Source: Collinsella sp.
GTDB taxonomy: Bacteria; Actinomycetota; Coriobacteriia; Coriobacteriales; Coriobacteriaceae
DNA: 33,598 nt
Assembly (NCBI GenBank): GCA_019413955.1
Contig: DXMX01000003.1
Coordinates: 16,878 to 50,475, forward strand
Direction: 5' to 3'
The notes below the pieces were generated by a model that saw only the letters and a list, made by a program, of their open reading frames with translations, made no database searches and was not told the DNA's origin. The translations under genes and the position numbers were made by a program. How positions within the stretch are numbered: position 1 is the first letter of the stretch; every line of letters begins with the position of its first letter. Positions 23,485 through 30,687 of the stretch are shown here, piece by piece.

Positions 23485-24909
23485 CTATGCGAATGGCTCG
23501 TCCTGCTGTATGGGAAACGCCACCGTAATGGTGGTTCCCACGCCCAACTCGCTCGATAGATCGAGCGTGGCGTGATGATACAGGGCCGCATGCTTGACAA
23601 TGGCAAGCCCCAGGCCGGTTCCGCCGCGTGCCTTGGACCTACTCTTGTCCACGCGATAGAACCGCTCAAATACCTTGCCCTGTTCTTCAGGCGCGATACC
23701 GATTCCCGTGTCGGCGACAGCGAGGAACGGATGGCCTTTGTCGTTGGTGCCGCACTGCAGCGTAACCGTACCGCCGGGCCGATTGTAGCGGATGGCGTTG
23801 CTTGCCAGATTATAGATGAGCTCGTCGACCAAGCGCGACACGCCTTCGATGACCACAGGCTTGGTCTCATGACTTATCGTCACATTCACCTGACGGGCGA
23901 CCTGTTCAAGACGCTGCTCAACCGCGTAGATCGCACGCGAGAGCTCAATAGGCTCCGTGGACCCAATGGGCACTGCCTCGCCTTCAGTTGCACGTTCGGC
24001 CTCGTCCAAGTTAGACAGCGTAAGGATGTCGTTGACAAGCGCTGCCAAGCGGCCCGCCTCACGATAGATGCGACCGCCAAAGTTGCGCAGGTCGTCCTCG
24101 CCCTCGACCATGCCATTTGCGATGAGCTCGGCATAGCCCGAAATCGCCGTAAGCGGCGTCTTGAGCTCATGGGTGATATTCGCCGTGAACTCGCGGCGCA
24201 TACGGTCGTTGTCCGCTAGCACCGCCATTTGGCGCTTGAGTTCCTGGCGCTGCGACTCGATGCGCTCAAGCATGGGGACCATCTCGGCATAGGCGTGCTC
24301 ATAGCTACGGCGTGGGTGATCCAAATCCACCTCTTGCAACGGCGCGATGATGGCACGGGACTCACGGCGCGCCATAAAAAACGAGAGTACTGCACCCGCT
24401 GCTGCGATAAGCAGCATCGGCGCCAGCATCGACAGCAAAATCGCCGCAACGCCAGGCTGGGCCTGCGCCAAGCGAACGACCTGGCCGTTATCAAGGGTGA
24501 CGGCGCGATACAGCATAATCTCGTCGAGTGTAGAGCTTGCGCGCTCCGCGGAACCCGAACCACTCTCAAAGGCCTCGATGACCTCGGGGCGATCGCCATG
24601 GTTGGGCAGTGTGGAAGGCGACGCCTCGTTGTCGTAGGCAACAGATCCGTCCTTATTGATCAGCGTGATACGAAGATCCTCGCGATCGAGGCTTCGCAAG
24701 AACGGAATGGGCTCCTGCTGCTCGTCGAGGGCGGCAGCAATGAGCTCGGTTTCCTGCGCCAGATTGGCACTTGTGGCATCCGCCAAAGTGTTTTGCACAA
24801 AGAACGCACCCAGCACCGTAAACGCCACGATAACCGCCATGGCGCAGACAAAGATCGTCACAAAAACGCGGTGCGACAGCGTATGTTTTCCCTGGGGGGC
24901 GAAGACCAC
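23485..24909 (-). CDS. phoR: PhoR-like sensor histidine kinase
   Basis: A 474-residue sensor kinase. It has a first helix at about 15-38, an extracytoplasmic sensor of about 115 residues, and a second helix at about 155-179. The dimerisation H-box is FTANITHELKTPL with the phosphorylated His at 247. The ATPase has NLASNAIRYN (N box), ADTGIGI (G1), FERFYRVDKSRS (F box) and GTGLGLAIV (G2). It starts at GTG 24909, three bases after the phoB stop, with GGAG six bases upstream inside the end of phoB, so the two are coupled. Assignment to phosphate sensing rests on resemblance and on pstB next to phoB. Confidence 0.88.
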   Translation of the reverse strand: MVFAPQGKHTLSHRVFVTIFVCAMAVIVAFTVLGAFFVQNTLADATSANLAQETELIAAALDEQQEPIPFLRSLDREDLRITLINKDGSVAYDNEASPSTLPNHGDRPEVIEAFESGSGSAERASSTLDEIMLYRAVTLDNGQVVRLAQAQPGVAAILLSMLAPMLLIAAAGAVLSFFMARRESRAIIAPLQEVDLDHPRRSYEHAYAEMVPMLERIESQRQELKRQMAVLADNDRMRREFTANITHELKTPLTAISGYAELIANGMVEGEDDLRNFGGRIYREAGRLAALVNDILTLSNLDEAERATEGEAVPIGSTEPIELSRAIYAVEQRLEQVARQVNVTISHETKPVVIEGVSRLVDELIYNLASNAIRYNRPGGTVTLQCGTNDKGHPFLAVADTGIGIAPEEQGKVFERFYRVDKSRSKARGGTGLGLAIVKHAALYHHATLDLSSELGVGTTITVAFPIQQDEPFA

Positions 24910-24912
24910 GGG

Positions 24913-25641
24913 TTACTCCTCCGATGCGGTGGCCGCGGTGTCGTCGCCTTCGGCACCATCACCGGCAGAAGGCTCGGCCAGGCGATAACCCACGCCGCGC
25001 ACGGTCTCGATGGCGCTGGCATGCTCGCCCAGTTTTTGGCGAAGCGTCTGCACGTGCACGTCAACGGTGCGCGAACCGCCGTCGAAGTCCCAGCCCCACA
25101 CGCTCTGCAGCAACGACTCGCGGGTAAAGACCACGCCGGGCTTGCGCATGAGGTACTCGAGCAGGTCGAACTCGCGCAGGGTGAGCTTAAGCGGCTCGCC
25201 GGCAACGGTCACCTCGCGATGGCTAGGCGAAAGCACGATGTCGCCCACGCTGAGCACATCGCTCGCCTGCTTGACCATGCCGCCGCGACGCAGCAGTGCG
25301 CGGCAGCGGCTCGCAAGCTCCATGAGCGAAAACGGCTTAGTCAGGTAATCGTCGGCACCGCCATCGAGCGCCATCACCTTGTCGAGTTCGGTGTCTTTGG
25401 CGGTAAGCATCATGATGGGCACCGTCGCCGTCAGGCGATCGGCACGCAGGCGACGCATAATCGCCAAGCCATCGGTGTCGGGCAGCATGATATCGAGCAG
25501 CACAGCATCGGGCACCCGTCGCGCCACGGCAGCTTTAAACTCGCCATCACACGAAAAGCCCTCGGCCTCGATTCCCTGCTTGCGCAGCGCGTAGACTGTC
25601 AAATCCCTGATGTTGTCATCGTCCTCGACGTAATAGATCAT
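24913..25641 (-). CDS. phoB: PhoB-like response regulator
   Basis: An OmpR/PhoB-family DNA-binding regulator of 242 residues. The receiver has acidic residues near 6-9, the phosphoacceptor Asp50 (LLDIMLPDTDG) and the Lys of DDYLTKPF. The C-terminal winged helix shows LTLREFDLLEYLM and RTVDVHVQTLRQKLG ending in VRGVGYRL. A short acidic tail follows. ATG 25641 has AAAGGGG upstream. It is the partner of PhoR and probably controls phosphate-starvation genes. I could not identify a convincing Pho box. Confidence 0.9.
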   Translation of the reverse strand: MIYYVEDDDNIRDLTVYALRKQGIEAEGFSCDGEFKAAVARRVPDAVLLDIMLPDTDGLAIMRRLRADRLTATVPIMMLTAKDTELDKVMALDGGADDYLTKPFSLMELASRCRALLRRGGMVKQASDVLSVGDIVLSPSHREVTVAGEPLKLTLREFDLLEYLMRKPGVVFTRESLLQSVWGWDFDGGSRTVDVHVQTLRQKLGEHASAIETVRGVGYRLAEPSAGDGAEGDDTAATASEE

Positions 25642-25705
25642 GTTGAACCCCTTTGCGGCCGATATGACCGCATCTTAACCCTAAAGGCACCTGTAAAAGA
25701 CAGCG

Positions 25706-26581
25706 TCAGCCAAAACGCCCCGTCAAATAATCCGCGGTGCGCGGATCGGACGGATTCTTAAAGAGTTGCGCGGTGGGCGCGTGCTCCACCAGCTCACCCA
25801 GCAAAAAGAACGCAACCGAATCGGAAATACGCGCGGCCTGCTGCATGTTGTGCGTCACGACCACCAGCGTGCAGGTCTCCTTGAGCTCGCAGGCCAGCTG
25901 CTCCACCACCAACGTCGACACAGGGTCGAGTGCCGAAGTCGGCTCGTCCATCAGCAGAATGTCGGGCTGCACGGCAAGTGCGCGGGCGATGCACAGGCGC
26001 TGCTGCTGTCCACCCGAAAGACCCAGGCCCGACTCTTTGAGCTTGTCCTTGACCTCGTCCCACAGGGCAGCGCGACGCAGGGAGTCCTCGACCAGCTCAT
26101 CGAGCACGGCGCGGTCGCGCACACCCATACCGCGAGGACCGTAGGCGACGTTGTCGTAGATGCTCATGGGAAATGGGTTGGGGCGTTGGAACACCATGCC
26201 CACGCGCTGGCGCAAACGGCAGATGTCGCAATCGCCCAGGATATCTTGACCATCGAGCGCAATCTTGCCCTCGATGCGGCAATCCTTGATGCCGTCGTTC
26301 ATGCGGTTAAAGCAGCGCAGCAACGTGGACTTTCCGCAGCCCGAAGGCCCGATGAACGAGGTGATCTGCTTGTCGCGGATCTTGATATTCACGTCCTTGA
26401 GCGCATGGTGGTCGCCATAGAACAGGTCGAGGCCCTCGACGTCGATGCGCGTCGGCGAGGCGGCAAGATCCTCTGCCGTGGGGCGAGTCGCATCCCCAAC
26501 CTCGCGCTCATGCGCGGCCTCGGCCTGCGCTTCCATGAGTTCTTCAAGCTCCGTGGGCTCCACAGCCGCAGCAGCCGTCAT
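25706..26581 (-). CDS. pstB: PstB, phosphate ABC transporter ATP-binding protein
   Basis: PstB powers the high-affinity phosphate importer PstSCAB. The protein has 291 residues from ATG 26581, chosen because GGAGGTG lies six bases upstream; an ATG 15 nt earlier overlaps that site. Motifs are FIGPSGCGKSTLLRCFNRMND (Walker A), MVFQRPNPFPMSIYDNVAYG (Q-loop, diagnostic of PstB), LSGGQQQRLCIARAL and ILLMDEPTSALDP. An acidic Ala/Glu-rich N-terminal extension of about 35 residues precedes the usual start. pstS, pstC, pstA and phoU are not next to it: upstream is an unrelated sensor kinase, downstream phoB. Confidence 0.95.
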   Translation of the reverse strand: MTAAAAVEPTELEELMEAQAEAAHEREVGDATRPTAEDLAASPTRIDVEGLDLFYGDHHALKDVNIKIRDKQITSFIGPSGCGKSTLLRCFNRMNDGIKDCRIEGKIALDGQDILGDCDICRLRQRVGMVFQRPNPFPMSIYDNVAYGPRGMGVRDRAVLDELVEDSLRRAALWDEVKDKLKESGLGLSGGQQQRLCIARALAVQPDILLMDEPTSALDPVSTLVVEQLACELKETCTLVVVTHNMQQAARISDSVAFFLLGELVEHAPTAQLFKNPSDPRTADYLTGRFG

Positions 26582-26684
26582 ACCGCACACCTCCATATCG
26601 ATATCAATTCAGCAGTATCGATAGTAGGAATCGCGGCTCATACGCACGTGAGCACATTGTCAAGTGTTTGTAAGGGCACGCTAG

Positions 26685-27923
26685 CTATGCGGCGGGCAGC
26701 TCGATGGTGAATATCGTGTGTTCGGGCGTCGATTCACATGCAACGGTACCGCCGTGTGCCGCGATGATCTCCTTGGCAATAGCAAGGCCCAAACCGGCAC
26801 CACCGCGATTGGTCGCACGCGCCGCATCCAGGCGATAGAACTTCTCAAAGATCACCTTGAGCTTAGCCGCAGGGATAGGATCGCCCTGATTGATAAAGCG
26901 CACGCGCACGCCGCCATCGTCTTGGCGCCTGGCCTCAATCGTGATAGTCGAGCCCTCATAGCTATAGGCGACGGCGTTTTTCATGATGTTGTTAAACACG
27001 CGGGCCATCTTATCGCCATCCACGAGCACCGTCAGGTCCTCGCGAATATCAACCTGGGCTTCCTTATGTTGCTCGTTGAGGATGGGATAGAACTCGTCAG
27101 CCACCTGAGCCAGCAGCAACCCCAGATCAACATAGCCGCGCGTGAGCACGATATCGTGGAAGTCAAAGCGCGTGATATCGAAGAACTCTTCGATGAGTGC
27201 ATCGAGCCGGTGCGCCTTGTCGAGCGCCACGCCCGTAAAGTGCGCACGTTGCTCAACCGGCAGCTCAGGAGCCTCTTGCAGCAGCGAAAGATAGCCCACC
27301 ACACTGGCAAGCGGGGTGCGTAGGTCATGTGCCAAGTACGTGACCAGATCGTCCTTGCGATGAGACTCGTCACGCAAGGCCTGTTGCACCTTGCGCTCGC
27401 GATCGCGCACACGGTTGAGTGCGCCCTCGACCTCCAGGAAGTCGCCGTCGATGTTGTCCCAGGTGTCGGGGTGATCGATCAGGCGATCTTGAATACGAGC
27501 GGCCAGCACACAATCGGCATGCTGCTCGCCCTGCTCATAGCCCTGGTAGTACAGGGCGCGGCCGCAAAAGAACAGCACGCACACGGCAAGCGCCAGCACA
27601 AAGCCAAGCATGTTGAATACAAAGCCGGCATCGAACAGCACCGGCCCTTCGATGCCGCCGAGTGCCATGGCGCCAATCGCCAACGTCATGGCCCACGCGG
27701 TACCGCCAATCACCACGCAGCGGCGTACGATTTCAAATCGATCGATCAGCAAAAAGCCGACAAGCAGCACCGCCAAGATTCCAGCGATGTTATCGATGCC
27801 AATCAGCAGCAGGCTCAGCAAAAAGAGCAGCACCGTTGCAAGCGCGCGGTTGTCGACGACCGACCTCACGTATTCAAAGAGTCGATTGGGCACCTCGAAT
27901 GCCTGCCTATCGTCTTTTGTCAT
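26685..27923 (-). CDS. VanS-like sensor histidine kinase
   Basis: About 412 residues from ATG 27923 (GGGGAAG upstream). The N-terminus has four hydrophobic segments between about residues 28 and 125 with little extracytoplasmic sequence, unlike the two-helix sensor of classical VanS. The kinase core DDLVTYLAHDLRTPLASVVGY, with the phosphorylated His at about 199, is very like VanS. NIMKNAVAYS, FEKFYRLDAARA and GAGLGLAIAKEI complete the ATPase. It follows the response regulator closely in one operon. The signal may be membrane or cell-wall stress; no resistance enzymes accompany it, so a vancomycin role cannot be claimed. Confidence 0.9.
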   Translation of the reverse strand: MTKDDRQAFEVPNRLFEYVRSVVDNRALATVLLFLLSLLLIGIDNIAGILAVLLVGFLLIDRFEIVRRCVVIGGTAWAMTLAIGAMALGGIEGPVLFDAGFVFNMLGFVLALAVCVLFFCGRALYYQGYEQGEQHADCVLAARIQDRLIDHPDTWDNIDGDFLEVEGALNRVRDRERKVQQALRDESHRKDDLVTYLAHDLRTPLASVVGYLSLLQEAPELPVEQRAHFTGVALDKAHRLDALIEEFFDITRFDFHDIVLTRGYVDLGLLLAQVADEFYPILNEQHKEAQVDIREDLTVLVDGDKMARVFNNIMKNAVAYSYEGSTITIEARRQDDGGVRVRFINQGDPIPAAKLKVIFEKFYRLDAARATNRGGAGLGLAIAKEIIAAHGGTVACESTPEHTIFTIELPAA

Positions 27924-27939
27924 ATCCACTTCCCCACCA

Positions 27940-28644
27940 TCAAAGGCGTTGTTCGATTATGTAGCCGACGCCCCAGACGTTTTTGATAAAGCGCGGCTTT
28001 TGAGCGTCGTCACCGATCTTTTCGCGCAGGTGGCGAATGTGCACCATCACCGTATTGTTGGAGCCGGGCATAAAATCCTCGTTCCATACCGCGCGGAACA
28101 GATCCTCCACGGCCACCACACTGCCGCGATGCTCGGCCAGATACAGCAAGATGGAATACTCGATGGGCGTGAGGCGCACCGGCGCACCGTCCACCATTAC
28201 GGAACGAGCATCGCGGTTGATCTCCAGGCCGTCGAGCTGGATGGTCGGCGACTCGGCCACCTGCGCGCGGCTACCGTAGCTGGTGTAGCGGCGAAGCTGA
28301 GCATGCACGCGCGCGATGAGCTCAAGCGGACGGAACGGCTTAACCACGTAATCGTCCGCGCCAAGCGAAAGGCCCTCGATCTTATCTTGCTGGGCATCGC
28401 GCGCCGTCAGCATGATCACGGGATAGGTATGGCTGGAACGGATCGTACGCAGCAACTCAAGCCCATCGATATCGGGCAGCATGACATCCAGCAGCGCCAG
28501 ATCGAACTCCTGCTCCAAGATTGCCTTGGCAGCGTCGGCCCCGCTATAGGCGACCTGTACATCAAAGCCTTCTTTTGTAAGGTAGATACCAACCAAGTCG
28601 GCGATGGCCTTTTCGTCATCAACTACCAAAATGCGCTCGTTCAT
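27940..28644 (-). CDS. VanR-like response regulator
   Basis: This 234-residue OmpR-family regulator begins MNERILVVDDEKAIADLV, as VanR does. It has phosphoacceptor Asp53 (LLDVMLPDIDG) and Lys102 in the VanR-like ADDYVVKPFRPLELIARV. The winged helix has RLTPIEYSILLYLAEH and a recognition helix SNNTVMVHIRHLREKIG, ending WGVGYII. ATG 28644 starts divergently from the D-alanyl-D-alanine carboxypeptidase, with about 200 nt between the two starts, so this shared region is a likely operator. It forms a two-component system with the next gene. Confidence 0.92.
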   Translation of the reverse strand: MNERILVVDDEKAIADLVGIYLTKEGFDVQVAYSGADAAKAILEQEFDLALLDVMLPDIDGLELLRTIRSSHTYPVIMLTARDAQQDKIEGLSLGADDYVVKPFRPLELIARVHAQLRRYTSYGSRAQVAESPTIQLDGLEINRDARSVMVDGAPVRLTPIEYSILLYLAEHRGSVVAVEDLFRAVWNEDFMPGSNNTVMVHIRHLREKIGDDAQKPRFIKNVWGVGYIIEQRL

Positions 28645-28797
28645 GCGTGCTCCTCTCGCGCTCCATTATGCCCGAGGGGGGCGCATGCCACACACAACAA
28701 GCGTGGGTAATTAAGTCGGCCTTAAGCACCCTTGTGCCCGTTCGGGCGCGGATGTGGGCCACGCACGCACGCGATGATCGCCGACACCGGCAAACGA

Positions 28798-28803
28798 TAT
28801 ACT
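28798..28803 (+). promoter_or_regulatory. Probable -10 box of the carboxypeptidase gene
   Basis: TATACT lies 39 nt before GTG 28843. The -35 region is weak. If the promoter is real, start codons upstream of about 28810 cannot be used, which supports GTG 28843. Confidence 0.45.
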
Positions 28804-28842
28804 CTAGTTCCAGAAGAGACCATCCCGTCGAAAGCGAAATCT

Positions 28843-30183
28843 GTGAAGTCCCTCACCTCTTTTGCAAAGCGCTCAGCCCAGCTTGCCGCCGGCTTTGTCT
28901 GCGCTATCGCCCTTGCCGCTGGCGTGCCCACCGTCGCCGGCGCCCAAGTGCTCACGACCGACAATGTCTGCGGCAAAACCGCCGATGCGCGCGGCATCAC
29001 GGCCGATAATCTGCCCGATATCGATGCGACCAATGCGCTCGTCATGGGCAAAGACGGCACCGTCTACTATGGGCGCGGCGCCGATGAGCAGGTCAAAATC
29101 GCCTCGATCACCAAGGTCATGACCGCAATCCTAACCGTCGAGAATTGCAAGATAGACGAGAAGGTCACGGTAAGCAACACCGCGGCCACCGTGGGTAATT
29201 CGACCGCCGGCTTGCTCGAAGGCGACGAGCTTACCGTGGAGCAGGCGCTGCGCGGCCTGATGATTCCCTCGGGCAACGACGCCGCCATCGTGCTCGCCGA
29301 ATATGTGGGCAAGAAGATCGACCCTAAGACCAAAGACGCCGAGGCCACATTTGTGAAGGCCATGAACGAGCGCGCTAAGAAGCTCGGCTGCACCGGTACG
29401 CTTTTTGAAAACCCGCATGGCCTGGACTTTGATGAGTGGGCTGGCGATATGTACTCAACCGCACACGACGTAGCGCTGATGATGCAGGAGGCCATGAAAA
29501 ACGACACGATCCGCGAGGTCGTAGCGAGCGAGGATTCCTGGATCGAGGTCACGGGCGCCGACGGCACCGACCATTCGCATTCCATGGACACGCATAACTA
29601 TTTGCTGGGCCAAGATGGCAACATCGGTGGCAAGACCGGCACTACCGACGATGCAGGCTATTGCTTCACGAGCGCCTACAACCGCGATGGCGACGAGATC
29701 TACACCGTCGTTTTGAACTCCACCACCACCGACCAGCGCTTTACCGATACCGCAACCCTTGCCAATTGGTACTACGGTCACAAGGTGACGGTCGCGATCG
29801 CCAACACGCAGGAAAAGACCGCCAACGGCAACCCGCTTATGGCGCGCATCGGTCAAACCGACTGGACGGATAAGACGATCGACGCCACGCTCGCCGACCC
29901 CACGGCGCAAGCGACCGTGTTTTCCCTTGCCGGCGAGGTGACCGAAAAGGTTAGCTACGACGATCTTTCGGGCACGGTGCATGTGGGCGACAAGGTGGGC
30001 AGCGTCACGCTCAAGCAGGACGGCACCAAGATCGCCGTCATGGACCTGGTTGCTGACGAGGAAGGCGCAGGGCCGAATCCCATTGAGTGGCTCCTTGTGA
30101 AGCTCGACCGCCTGGGCCGCCGCATCGACAATCGCCCACTTGCGGCAGAGAGCGAGACCGTCGCCAAGGCTCCTGAGGTGTAG
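28843..30183 (+). CDS. Serine-type D-alanyl-D-alanine carboxypeptidase (S11, DacA-like)
   Basis: A low-molecular-weight penicillin-binding protein that trims the last D-Ala from peptidoglycan stem peptides outside the membrane. From GTG 28843 the 446 residues begin with a classic signal peptide (KSLTSFAKRSAQ, a hydrophobic core, then a VAGAQ cleavage region). The active site is complete: ASITKVM (SxxK), PSGND (SxN) and GGKTGTT (KTG). A C-terminal beta domain follows from about residue 320. There is no clear C-terminal amphipathic membrane anchor. The frame opens at 28732, but that start would add 37 non-signal residues and lies upstream of the probable promoter. It is divergent from the vanR-like gene and may be its target. 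Confidence 0.92.
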   Translation: MKSLTSFAKRSAQLAAGFVCAIALAAGVPTVAGAQVLTTDNVCGKTADARGITADNLPDIDATNALVMGKDGTVYYGRGADEQVKIASITKVMTAILTVENCKIDEKVTVSNTAATVGNSTAGLLEGDELTVEQALRGLMIPSGNDAAIVLAEYVGKKIDPKTKDAEATFVKAMNERAKKLGCTGTLFENPHGLDFDEWAGDMYSTAHDVALMMQEAMKNDTIREVVASEDSWIEVTGADGTDHSHSMDTHNYLLGQDGNIGGKTGTTDDAGYCFTSAYNRDGDEIYTVVLNSTTTDQRFTDTATLANWYYGHKVTVAIANTQEKTANGNPLMARIGQTDWTDKTIDATLADPTAQATVFSLAGEVTEKVSYDDLSGTVHVGDKVGSVTLKQDGTKIAVMDLVADEEGAGPNPIEWLLVKLDRLGRRIDNRPLAAESETVAKAPEV

Positions 30184-30207
30184 AGCGCAAGAATAATCAG
30201 CCCACTG

Positions 30208-30239
30208 AAAGGAGGCGTCCGAAAGGATGCCTCCTTTTT
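30208..30239 (+). terminator. Intrinsic terminator of the carboxypeptidase gene
   Basis: AAAGGAGGCGTCC and GGATGCCTCCTTT pair over 13 positions (one G-T) around GAAA, followed by a TTTTT run. It lies 24 nt after the stop. Confidence 0.9.
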
Positions 30240-30241
30240 GA

Positions 30242-30331
30242 GGGTTCGAATCCCCAGCCGCCATTCTTGATAATAAAAAAGGGCCCCAAATGGGACCCTT
30301 CTTCAAATTCGTACTGGCGGAGAGCTGGGGA
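30242..30331. repeat. tRNA-flank direct repeat, copy 1
   Basis: A 90-nt unit reads in order: a T-arm-like piece GGGTTCGAATCCCCAGCC, a terminator-like hairpin (30279-30300), and GGCGGAGAGCTGGGGA. It matches 30433-30521 closely. In copy 2 the last part is the real 3' end of tRNA-Ser; here the tRNA sequence breaks off after about 16 nt. Confidence 0.85.
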
Positions 30332-30462
30332 TGTCCGGGCATGCTGCGCATGCCCTCCGGCTTCAAAGCCTGGCGGCTTTTCGCCCACGGGCTACAAACG
30401 CTTTCGCGTTTGCTTAACGCCCGTGCCCTCTCGGGTTCGAATCCCCAGCCTCCTTTCTCCGC
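30317..30462. repeat. Multi-branched palindrome beside tRNA-Ser
   Basis: GCGGAGA and GCTGGGGA (30317-30331) pair with TCCCCAGC (30442-30449) and TCTCCGC (30456-30462). Inside are the hairpins GGGCATGC/GCATGCCC (30337-30355), one near 30357-30373, and a nested ACGGGC/GCCCGT with CAAACG/CGTTTG (30387-30424). The outer arms are made of tRNA-Ser-like sequence in opposite orientations. It does not fold as a tRNA. I do not recognise it. Confidence 0.75.
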
Positions 30463-30521
30463 ACTAAAAAGGGTCCCAAATGGGACCCTTCTTCAAATTC
30501 ATACTGGCGGAGAGCTGGGGA
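30433..30521. repeat. tRNA-flank direct repeat, copy 2
   Basis: The 89-nt partner of 30242-30331. It contains the working terminator of tRNA-Ser and runs into the 3' end of that gene. Confidence 0.85.
30466..30490 (-). terminator. tRNA-Ser terminator
   Basis: AAGGGTCCCA (30469-30478) and TGGGACCCTT (30481-30490) pair over 10 bp. On the - strand the stem runs into TTTTTA. It lies 19 nt after the tRNA. Confidence 0.85.
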
Positions 30522-30595
30522 TTCGAACCCCAGATGCCCTTTTGGGGCATACTCGCTTAGCAGGCGAGCACCTTCGGCCTCTCGGTCAGCTCTCC
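30509..30595 (-). tRNA. tRNA-Ser(GCU)
   Basis: Read on the - strand this folds as an 87-nt class II tRNA. The acceptor stem is GGAGAGC/GCTCTCC. The D arm starts TGACCGAGAGGCC. The anticodon arm CTCGC-CTGCTAA-GCGAG carries GCT. A long variable arm (TGCCC...GGGCA) is typical of serine, and the T arm is CTGGGGTTCGAATCCCCAG. CCA is not encoded. Confidence 0.96.
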
Positions 30596-30687
30596 GTAAC
30601 AGCCGTTCTATAGTAACCAAACAGCCAAGGATGGGCAAGAGGAAATTTTCTAATTGCCTAGCATCCTTTCCTCCTTGGAAGCTTCGC

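Noticed and set aside
25642..25705. A Pho box upstream of phoB
   Set aside because: CTGTCTTTTACAG is suggestive but too short and without a second direct repeat.
26685..30183. A vancomycin resistance cluster
   Set aside because: No vanH, vanA/B ligase or vanX is present; only the regulators resemble Van proteins.
30317..30462. A second tRNA or a tmRNA
   Set aside because: It has tRNA-like ends but no D arm or anticodon arm in a consistent orientation, and no tmRNA tag frame.
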